Part shown: in pieces, positions 57,882 to 64,000 of the stretch
How the letters are laid out: the number at the start of each line of letters is the position of its first letter
How positions within the stretch are numbered: position 1 is the first letter of the stretch
DNA from: JBHJGP01 sp050331695
GTDB taxonomy: Bacteria > Pseudomonadota > Alphaproteobacteria > Geminicoccales > Geminicoccaceae
Length of the DNA stretch: 64,000 nt
Assembly: GCA_050331695.1 (NCBI GenBank)
Contig: JBHJGP010000009.1
Coordinates: 117,349 to 181,348, forward strand
Direction: 5' to 3'
The notes under the pieces: generated by a model
Told to the model about the DNA's origin: nothing
The model's database searches: none
What the model saw: the letters and a program-made list of their open reading frames with translations, nothing else
Translations under genes and position numbers: made by a program

Positions 57882-58406
57882 ATGCTCTACGAGCTGGATG
57901 GCCGCGCGCCAAAGGTGGCATCGGGCAGCTGGGTCGCGCCGACGGCCATTCTGATCGGTGACGTGGTCATCGAACCCGGAGCGAGCGTCTGGTGGGGCGC
58001 CGTTCTCCGTGGTGACAATGAACCCTTGACCGTCGGCGAGGGTAGCAATGTTCAGGACAATTGCGTGCTTCATTCGGATCCGGGTTTCCCCCTGACCATC
58101 GAAGCCGAGGTCACGGTCGGGCATTTGGCAATGGTCCACGGATGCACCGTTCGTCGGGGTAGCCTGGTCGGGATCGGTGCCACCATCCTCAATGGGGCTG
58201 AGATCGGCGAAGGGTCGCTGATCGGCGCCCACAGCCTGATCGGCGAAGGCAAGACCATTCCGCCCCGGTCCCTGGTCATGGGCACGCCTGGCAAAATCAT
58301 CCGCGAACTCGGCGACGACCATGTCGAGCGGATCCGGGCGGCGGCGGAAAGGTACCGACGAAAGATCCCAATCTCCCGCGATCGCTTGCGCCGGATCGAA
58401 GACTGA
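57882..58406 (+). CDS. gamma-carbonic anhydrase-like hexapeptide-repeat protein
   Basis: A 174-residue left-handed beta-helix protein with hexapeptide repeats. The three metal His are visible in NCVLHSD and TVGHLAMVHG. Its N terminus (APKVASGSWVAPTAILIGD) follows the PaaY/YrdA/CaiE pattern. Enzymes of this group are carbonic anhydrases or thioesterase-like proteins; the activity here is uncertain. It lies 17 nt after the Ig-like gene and 35 nt before the oxidoreductase gene. Confidence 0.9.
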   Translation: MLYELDGRAPKVASGSWVAPTAILIGDVVIEPGASVWWGAVLRGDNEPLTVGEGSNVQDNCVLHSDPGFPLTIEAEVTVGHLAMVHGCTVRRGSLVGIGATILNGAEIGEGSLIGAHSLIGEGKTIPPRSLVMGTPGKIIRELGDDHVERIRAAAERYRRKIPISRDRLRRIED

Positions 58407-58441
58407 CGCTACGGTCACAGGCCCCAGGGGAGGAGGCGCCG

Positions 58442-59485
58442 GTGACCCAAAACGTCCGCGGCGGTCTGGTCGGCTACGGCCTGTCCGGCAGCACGTTCCA
58501 TGCGCCGATCATCAAGGGCGCGGGCCTCGAGCTTCGGGCGGTTGTGACCAGTCGAGCCGAGACGGTTCAGGCGGAACAGAGCGAGGCGGAGCCCCTGGCC
58601 CGGCTCGAGGATCTGACCGCCCGGGCAGATATCGATCTGGTCGTGATCGCGACCCCGCATGCGCTCCACCATGAGCAAGCCCTTCTTTCAATCGAAGCGG
58701 GCAAGCATGTGGTTATCGACAAGCCGTTCGCCGTCTCGGCGGAGAACGCGCGTCAGGTCTTTGCAGCTGCCGAGAAGAAAGGCGTCCTCGTCACCGCTTA
58801 CCACAACCGCCGCTGGGACGCCGACTTCCTGACGGTTCGGCGCCTTTTGGCTGATGGTGACCTGGGTGAGCTGATGGAAATCGAGCTGCTCTGGCAGGGC
58901 TTCCGGCCGAACCTGCAGGACCGCTGGCAGGATCAACAGGGCCCAGGCGCTGGCATCCTCTGGGGTCTTGGGCCGCACATGATCGACCAGTTGCTTCTTC
59001 TTTGGGGAAAGCCCGATTGGCTCCAGGCGGACCTGGCCGCCCAGCGGGGATCGGGTGCGCCCGACGACACCTTTTTCATCCGCTGCGGCTTTGGCCAACG
59101 ACGAGCCTCCGTTACGGCCGGCGCCTTGGTCACGGCTAACGCAACCCGTTACCGGCTTCACGGTCTTGAGGGTTCCTTCATCAAAGCGGGTTTCGATCGC
59201 CAGGAACCTCAATTGCGGGCCGGGATCGGGCCTGGTCACCCAGATTTCGGTGTTGAGCCTGAAAAACAATGGGGTTCCATCACCCGCGCCGACGGCCGCA
59301 CAGAAACCGTGACCTCGGCCGCCGGTTCCTGGGTTTCCTTCTACCAGCAAATGGCCGCGGCCATCGTTGAAGGCCGCCCGGTGCCGGTGGCACCCGAAGA
59401 TGTTCTGGAAGGCATCGACCTGATCGAAGCGGCGATCGCCAGCCACGAGCAGGGCCGCCGGATCGATTTTTCGTCTGATAGCTAG
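58442..59485 (+). CDS. Gfo/Idh/MocA family NAD(P)-dependent oxidoreductase
   Basis: A 347-residue protein. GTG 58442 follows AGGAGG at 58431-58436. The N-terminal Rossmann site is GLVGYGLSGSTFHAPI, the catalytic-Lys motif is VIDKPFAVS, and the C-terminal half is the typical beta-sheet substrate domain. The substrate is probably a sugar or inositol derivative. A hairpin follows the stop. Confidence 0.9.
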   Translation: MTQNVRGGLVGYGLSGSTFHAPIIKGAGLELRAVVTSRAETVQAEQSEAEPLARLEDLTARADIDLVVIATPHALHHEQALLSIEAGKHVVIDKPFAVSAENARQVFAAAEKKGVLVTAYHNRRWDADFLTVRRLLADGDLGELMEIELLWQGFRPNLQDRWQDQQGPGAGILWGLGPHMIDQLLLLWGKPDWLQADLAAQRGSGAPDDTFFIRCGFGQRRASVTAGALVTANATRYRLHGLEGSFIKAGFDRQEPQLRAGIGPGHPDFGVEPEKQWGSITRADGRTETVTSAAGSWVSFYQQMAAAIVEGRPVPVAPEDVLEGIDLIEAAIASHEQGRRIDFSSDS

Positions 59486-59540
59486 AGAGAGAGAGAGAGA
59501 GGAAAGAGAGGGAGAGGCCGCGCGAGGCCGCCTCTCCCTC
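59484..59540 (+). repeat. (GA)n tract and hairpin after the oxidoreductase gene
   Basis: An AG/GA dinucleotide run at 59484-59501 is followed by a hairpin with 11-bp arms, GAGGGAGAGGC (59508-59518) and GCCTCTCCCTC (59530-59540). It lies between convergent genes and may end transcription, but it has no T-run. Confidence 0.6.
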
Positions 59541-59547
59541 GCTTCGG

Positions 59548-60645
59548 TCAGGCGATACCGAGTTCGTTCAGCACCGCCTGTCCGGCGAATTGGCTCCTGA
59601 GGTCAGCGACGATACGATCGGCCCGAATGCCGTTATTGTTGATCCAGACACCATTGTTGCGGTCGCCACCGGCATTGTGCAACGCGACCAGATCCCACTT
59701 ATTGTCAAACACCGGCGAGCCCGATGAGCCCGGCTCCGTGTCAGTGGTGTAGCGGATTGCATTGGTCAAAACCCGGTCGATGACGTTTTCCTGCAGCGCC
59801 ACCTCTTTTCGGCGTGCACTGGGATGCTGAATGATGTTGATGAAGCTGTTCAAGACATAAGTGAGTGGCCGCGTCGGCAGGCTCAGATGGCCCCAGCGCA
59901 TGCCGGGCGTGATGAACAAATTGGGCAGTTGCAGAGGCGGATTGATGATAGCGGGCCCCGTTGCTCCGATAACGGCCTGATTGTCGACGGTGAAGGGCGG
60001 CGTCACCGGCAAGGTCGGCTGGTGCAGGCGCCGGCCCCGCAACCGCACGATCGTGAAATCCAGACTCCGATTGGTATAGAAGAACGAGTCCGGAACGCAG
60101 CGGTAAACATCCGGAGCGAGAGCAGCGCCACTTTCATCCAATTGGAAATTGAACTGAGCTTCGGCCGTGTTGGCCACCTGCTTGCTCGGAATGACATGAT
60201 TGTTGGTCAACAGCAGGGAATTGGAGATCAACGAACCGGTGCCGAAACCGCCACCGATCTTGACCCGCGCCACCGCTTTTTGAACCTCCGCTCCCTCGGT
60301 CAGAAAGTGTGCGGGCAAAAAGTTACGCCGGTCCACGATCCGCTCGATGTTCGCGTTGGCGGCTGCATCGGAACCGGCTTCGCCGGCGACCGCCTGCTGC
60401 ATCGTCGCGCACCCCGGATGGCCCGGCTCGACCTCATCGCCCATGTCCCGGAGTTCGGACACAGCCTGAGTGATCGCCTCCTCGCCGAAGGCATCGGTGC
60501 CGTAGCCGAGCGGGTGATGATCCTGATAGTGGACGCCATTTGCCTGGCCGTTGCTGCGACGCGCCAAAACGCTGGCCACAGTTGCCTCGTCAAAATGGCT
60601 GAGAATGCCTTCCAATTGCTCCACGTCATTTGTCGCCGTTGCCAT
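59548..60645 (-). CDS. trypsin-like serine peptidase without signal peptide
   Basis: A 365-residue protein. The protease fold spans about 120-350 with His in TNNHVIPS, Asp in SLDFTIVRLRG and Ser in TEPGSSGSPVFDN, a complete S1-type triad. GGGFGTGSLIS precedes the His, as usual. The N-terminal ~110 residues are helical, with no signal or membrane helix, so the enzyme probably acts in the cytoplasm or is exported by another route. The family and substrate are unknown. It converges with the oxidoreductase gene. Confidence 0.85.
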   Translation of the reverse strand: MATATNDVEQLEGILSHFDEATVASVLARRSNGQANGVHYQDHHPLGYGTDAFGEEAITQAVSELRDMGDEVEPGHPGCATMQQAVAGEAGSDAAANANIERIVDRRNFLPAHFLTEGAEVQKAVARVKIGGGFGTGSLISNSLLLTNNHVIPSKQVANTAEAQFNFQLDESGAALAPDVYRCVPDSFFYTNRSLDFTIVRLRGRRLHQPTLPVTPPFTVDNQAVIGATGPAIINPPLQLPNLFITPGMRWGHLSLPTRPLTYVLNSFINIIQHPSARRKEVALQENVIDRVLTNAIRYTTDTEPGSSGSPVFDNKWDLVALHNAGGDRNNGVWINNNGIRADRIVADLRSQFAGQAVLNELGIA

Positions 60646-60779
60646 GCGTTAATCTCCACGCAAGTTTTATTGAGACTTGAATGCGCATTCTTTTCTATCA
60701 GTAGGTGATCTAATTCGGACTGACTGTGCAGATAGTCACACGGTCTTCACGATTACTTGTGGTGAAAACAAAACGCAGA

Positions 60780-61049
60780 TCAGCAACCGCGGCAGCTCAC
60801 CAGATTGTGGACATGGACAAGGGCACCGGACCTTACGTCTCCGGTAAGGCGGCCGATAACCTGACCGTACTTCTTGACCAGCGTACCCTCAGCCAGATCC
60901 GCGAGCGCTAGTTTATGAAAGGCGGGGATCGCCTCCAGGGTGACGATGCGAACGTCCCCGATCGTGAGTTCGACACCCGCCGGCAGATCGCGCAGTGCGG
61001 TCGCGACGGTGTCCCTCTCGTTGAGCCGAACAGCGCCGGCGCCAATCAC
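60780..61049 (-). CDS. UxaA-type N-terminal SAF domain protein (altronate dehydratase-like small part)
   Basis: An 89-residue protein whose ending RSGALVHVHNLVSCRGC and core RDLPAGVELTIG match the SAF-type N-terminal domain of altronate/galactarate dehydratases. The HxHN motif is the expected metal site. Its ATG (61049) overlaps the stop of the large part by 4 nt. In many genomes the two parts are one UxaA chain; here they are separate genes. Confidence 0.85.
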   Translation of the reverse strand: MIGAGAVRLNERDTVATALRDLPAGVELTIGDVRIVTLEAIPAFHKLALADLAEGTLVKKYGQVIGRLTGDVRSGALVHVHNLVSCRGC

Positions 61050-62206
61050 AGGGCTTCACCGAAGCGGCTGATGGTCTCCTCGTCCTCGCCCAGGATTTCG
61101 GCCCAGGTTGCCTTGCCCGAGGCTATCTCGATCACCCGATCCCAAAGCTCGTCCGTCACGCGGTCAATCGTCGCGCCATCTCTCAGAACAGCGCTGGCCT
61201 CGAAGTCGATCTGATGGCGCAATCGGCTGGCCGTTTCCGGATTGCCGGTGATTTTGCCCGTCGGCATCAGAAGGCTGCCATAGCTGTTGCCGACACCGGT
61301 CGTGAACAGTGTCATTGTGGCGCCGGCGATGGCGAAGCCGGTGAGCGATTCTGGCGCGTAAGCCGGCGCGTCCATCAGCCAAAGGCCGGGATCGGCAGGC
61401 TGCTCACCATAGTTCAGAACGCCCTGAATGGGGCCCCGACCGCTCTTGGCGATGGCGCCGAGCGATTTCTCCTCGATTGTGGAGAGGCCGCCAGCGATAT
61501 TGGTGGCACTCGGATTGTTGCCGGTGAGATCGATCCCGGCCTCGACCACCTGCCGCTCTCGGCGCAGGACCGCGGCTTTGATCCGATCACCAACCGCCGG
61601 CGAGACAGCGCGCGACATCAAAGCGTCTTCAGCGCCAAGCCACTCAATCGTCTCACCCAAGATGGCCGTCGCCCCGCAATCCACCAAGCGGTCGGCGACG
61701 CAACCGACCAGAGGATTGGCGACGAGCCCGGAACTGGGATCCGAGCGTCCGCACTCGAGACCGAGCACCAGTTCGCTGACAGGCACCTCCGCTCGGCGCT
61801 CACTCGAAAGACCGATCGCGAGAGAGGAGGCCGCACGAACGCCGCGTTCGAACAAAACAAGGGCGTCGTGGCCACAATTGTCGAGGGCGAGTGCCGCCAC
61901 CTTTCGTTTGGCGACCTCCGCCGCACCGGCGATGCGCGCGACCGCCGGCGGATCGGCGCCCACCACCAGGACGGCACCAACATTCGGGTGGCAGGCAAAG
62001 CGCGCAAGGGCCCGGTCATGGATCTCCCGGTCGCGTCCGAGAAGGCCTGAGCCATAGCTCGTGCCGATGAACCGGGCGCCCCTGACCTGACCGGCGATCC
62101 GCCGGCCGACGGCCGTGCTGAGACCGGTGACCGAGAGCACCAGCAGATGGTTGCGTGAGCCCGGCGGGCCGACGTCTCGCGGAAAGCCGATGAAAGCGTT
62201 GGTCAT
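61046..62206 (-). CDS. UxaA family sugar-acid dehydratase, large part
   Basis: A 386-residue protein from ATG 62206, overlapping the tctA stop by 4 nt. It starts MTNAFIGFPRDVGPPGSRNH, and has GLECGRSDPSSGLVANP and a late TTGVGNSYGSLLMPTGKITGN, the conserved core of UxaA/GarD catalytic domains. It dehydrates a sugar acid such as altronate, galactarate or a relative. Together with the small part and the TctAB transporter it forms an uptake-and-dehydration operon. The open frame extends upstream through tctA, but only from 62206 is it coding. Confidence 0.92.
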   Translation of the reverse strand: MTNAFIGFPRDVGPPGSRNHLLVLSVTGLSTAVGRRIAGQVRGARFIGTSYGSGLLGRDREIHDRALARFACHPNVGAVLVVGADPPAVARIAGAAEVAKRKVAALALDNCGHDALVLFERGVRAASSLAIGLSSERRAEVPVSELVLGLECGRSDPSSGLVANPLVGCVADRLVDCGATAILGETIEWLGAEDALMSRAVSPAVGDRIKAAVLRRERQVVEAGIDLTGNNPSATNIAGGLSTIEEKSLGAIAKSGRGPIQGVLNYGEQPADPGLWLMDAPAYAPESLTGFAIAGATMTLFTTGVGNSYGSLLMPTGKITGNPETASRLRHQIDFEASAVLRDGATIDRVTDELWDRVIEIASGKATWAEILGEDEETISRFGEAL

Positions 62207-63687
62207 GCGTCGGCCCGCCGGCGGCGGTAGTCGGCGATGATCGGCCAAAGCAACAGAACCACCGCGACGACCAGGAACCCGAGGGCCAGCGGCCGGGTGA
62301 ACACAGGCGTGATCGAGCCAGCGGTCATCATCAGCCCGCTTCTCAGTTTTTCCTCCATCAGCGGTGCCAGCACGAAGCCGATCACGAAGGGTCCCAGCGG
62401 GTAGCGGGCCCGTTCCAGCGCGAAACCGATCACACCAAAGATCAACATGACCCAGACGTCGAACATGGTGTTGTCGAGCCCGAAGGAGCCGATCACGCAG
62501 AATACGATGATCACCGGCAAGAGAAAGCTGCGCGGCAGGTAGGCCAGTCGGGCGACCCAGCCGACGCTGCCCATCATCATGATCAGCATCAGGATGTTGG
62601 CGATGAGACAGGCGGCGATCATCGCCCAGACGACATCGGCATTGGTCAGAAACAGGGTCGGCCCCGGTTGAATCGAGTGGATCATCAGCGCACCGATCAG
62701 GATCGCATCGATCACTGAACCGGGTATCCCCATGGCGATCAACGGGATCAGGGCGCCGCCGACCGTGGCGTTGTTGGCGGCTTCCGAGGCAACCACCCCC
62801 TCTTCCGCGCCCTTGCCGAATTTTTGGGGCGTCTTTGAGAGGTTTTTGGTGGTGGTGTAGGCGATGACCGAGCCGATTGAGGCACCGACACCCGGAAGAA
62901 TGCCGACGAAGGTGCCGATCAGGCTGGAGCGGACCATGTTGGCGCCGTGGCGAAGCCAATCGGCAAGGCCGAGGAGCATCCCCCGGCCCGACGCCTCGAC
63001 CCGATCCATCTTTCGGCCCATGTCCAAAATGTCGGCGATGATCTGGCTGACCGCGAACACACCGATCAAGACCGGCAGAAGCTTGAGCCCGCCGTTCAGC
63101 ATGTACCAGTCGAAGGTGAGGCGCGGCTGGCCCGCCGACGGATCGACGCCAGGCATCGAGGCCAACATGCCGAGCAGCCCGGCGATCAGGCCCTTGACCA
63201 TCGAGCCCTGGCTCACGGACGCGATCAGGACCATCGCCATCAAGATCAGCGTGAAATACTCGAACGGACCGAACCGGGTTGCCCAGATCGACAAGGGCTT
63301 CGCCAGCAGCAGAAGAAAGATCCAGGAGATGATGCCGCCGACGAAGGATGCGGAAATGCCTAGCCCCAGCGCCCGGCCGGGCTTGCCGCCCTTGGCCATG
63401 GGATAGCCGTCGAAGGTGGTCATCACGTTGGACGGCGTCCCCGGCATGCGCAGCAAGGTCGCCGTGATCAGTCCACCGGTAATGGCACCCACATACATTG
63501 CGACCAGCAGCACCACCGCGTCGGTCGGTGCCATGTAGTAGGTGAGCGGCAGGGTCAGGGCGATCAGCATGGCGCCGGTGAGGCCCGGGATCGCGCCGAC
63601 CGTGATGCCGAGCGCTGTTCACAACACACAATAGAAAAAGGCCCAGGGTTGAAAGACAGTGGCCAGATCGGAAAAAAGCCCTTCCAA
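62203..63687 (-). pseudogene. tctA: TctA-type tricarboxylate transporter permease with in-frame TGA at codon 23
   Basis: From TTG 63687, right after the tctB stop, the frame reads LEGLFSDLATVFQPWAFFYC then VL, TGA at 63619-63621, then TALGITVGAIPGLTGAMLIA and the full TctA membrane domain to the TGA at 62203-62205. In relatives the stop position is Gly (pattern YCFIGVLLG), so a GGA-to-TGA change explains it. A restart at ATG 63570 would drop the first helix and much of the PGLTGA loop region. Helices downstream, including GILPGVGASIGS, are intact. TctA with TctB imports sugar acids or tricarboxylates using a periplasmic binding protein. Sequencing error, a natural null allele or read-through remain possible. 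Confidence 0.8.
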
Positions 63688-63690
63688 GCG

Positions 63691-64000
63691 CTAAAGCCCC
63701 GGCAGATCGACGATGAACACACGGGTGAACAGATACTGACAGCCGAACCCGGTGGCCGCGGCGATCCCCACCACCCAGGGCAGCGTCCTCACCTGGAACC
63801 GGGTCAGGAGCCCGATTGTCAGGATCAGGAAAACGGTTGTCAGGATTGCGAACCCGAACAGCCGGCCATGCATGGCCGCAACATAGACCAGGGTCAGAAC
63901 CGTAACGCCCATGGCATCAAGCCAGCGACCCCGCTCGCGGGTCGCCTCACCCAGGTCAGAGCGCAACACGGCACGGATGCTCACCACCAGCCAGAGCAGC
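63691..64000 (-). CDS. tctB: TctB family transporter small permease (N terminus outside window)
   Basis: The C-terminal 102 residues are visible and the frame is open to the right edge. A Trp/Asp start of the domain (GRWLDAMGVTVLTLVYVAAM), two further hydrophobic helices (FAILTTVFLILTIGLLTRF, LPWVVGIAAATGFGCQYLF) and the ending VFIVDLPGL fit the small four-helix TctB subunit. The start of the TctA gene lies 3 nt after its stop. Confidence 0.8.
   Translation of the reverse strand, partial: LLWLVVSIRAVLRSDLGEATRERGRWLDAMGVTVLTLVYVAAMHGRLFGFAILTTVFLILTIGLLTRFQVRTLPWVVGIAAATGFGCQYLFTRVFIVDLPGL

Noticed and set aside
59484..59540. possible CRISPR-like or insertion-sequence end
   Set aside because: It is only a (GA)n run and one hairpin. 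There are no repeated spacers or terminal repeats with a transposase.
61046..63631. 861-codon minus-strand frame suggesting a TctA-UxaA fusion
   Set aside because: Only the part from 62206 down is UxaA. The upstream part is an out-of-frame reading of tctA with Arg/His-rich nonsense.

Overview
The window is a GC-rich chromosomal segment that looks alphaproteobacterial. The evidence is the minus-strand order mdh-sucC-sucD-sucA-sucB-lpd, a clpS-clpA pair, an acnA/ccmC neighbourhood with a Crp/Fnr regulator, an aglA-aglK type alpha-glucoside locus, a FemAB-like GNAT beside a RidA protein, and an RHH_4-type ribbon-helix-helix protein. I cannot name the genus. A Rhodospirillales-like marine or soil organism is my guess. 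I saw no rRNA, tRNA, CRISPR array or insertion sequence.

Layout: 0-3.4 kb holds the end of an alpha-glucosidase gene, an aglK-like ABC ATPase gene broken by an in-frame TAA, and an M20 peptidase. 3.5-8.9 kb carries two tandem subtilisin-type autotransporter proteases (the first with a lipoprotein signal, as in NalP) and a small lipoprotein, closed by a clear terminator. 8.9-12.5 kb is accessory: a HigB/HigA toxin-antitoxin pair whose antitoxin carries an ImmA/IrrE-like metalloprotease domain, a YHS-domain protein, a degenerate second copy of the lpd 3' end, and a membrane-anchored TPR protein with DNA-level repeats. 12.5-21.2 kb is the TCA-cycle operon (malate dehydrogenase, succinyl-CoA synthetase, 2-oxoglutarate dehydrogenase with its E3). 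21.2-26.3 kb has an RHH-PAS protein with a terminator in its leader, a secreted five-repeat protein, a 47-residue small protein and a large Ig-like/DUF4114-like protein. 26.6-31.2 kb is a CUT1-type sugar ABC transporter with a Tat-exported binding protein. 31.4-31.7 kb has a second member of the small-protein family.

33.2-42.9 kb is mainly housekeeping and metabolism: a lipoprotein, acnA, ccmC, a Crp/Fnr regulator, a secreted protein, a VOC protein, an orphan molybdopterin hydroxylase large subunit and guaB. 43-46 kb encodes a PAS-GGDEF-EAL c-di-GMP protein followed by a HisKA-like protein without a visible ATPase domain. 46-50.6 kb has a charged protein of unknown function and clpS-clpA. 50.7-54.9 kb has the GNAT/RidA pair, agmatine deiminase, nucleoside hydrolase and a DUF3429-like membrane protein. 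55-60.6 kb has secreted and Ig-like proteins, a gamma-carbonic-anhydrase-like protein, a Gfo/Idh oxidoreductase and a trypsin-like protease without a signal peptide. 60.8-64 kb is a sugar-acid operon (TctB, TctA with an in-frame TGA, UxaA large and small parts).

The most novel signal is a pair of tiny genes 8 kb apart (23412-23555 and 31522-31683). Their proteins end in the same hydrophobic helix plus the terminal motif GLRFDIPS. They also share an 88-nt upstream leader with identical spacing, containing a GGTGA-N6-TCACC dyad and an 11-nt CAGGTTCAAAA block. Synonymous divergence in the conserved 3' codons argues that both are real coding sequences. Two single-codon nonsense lesions, both in transporter genes and both near codon 20, also deserve checking.
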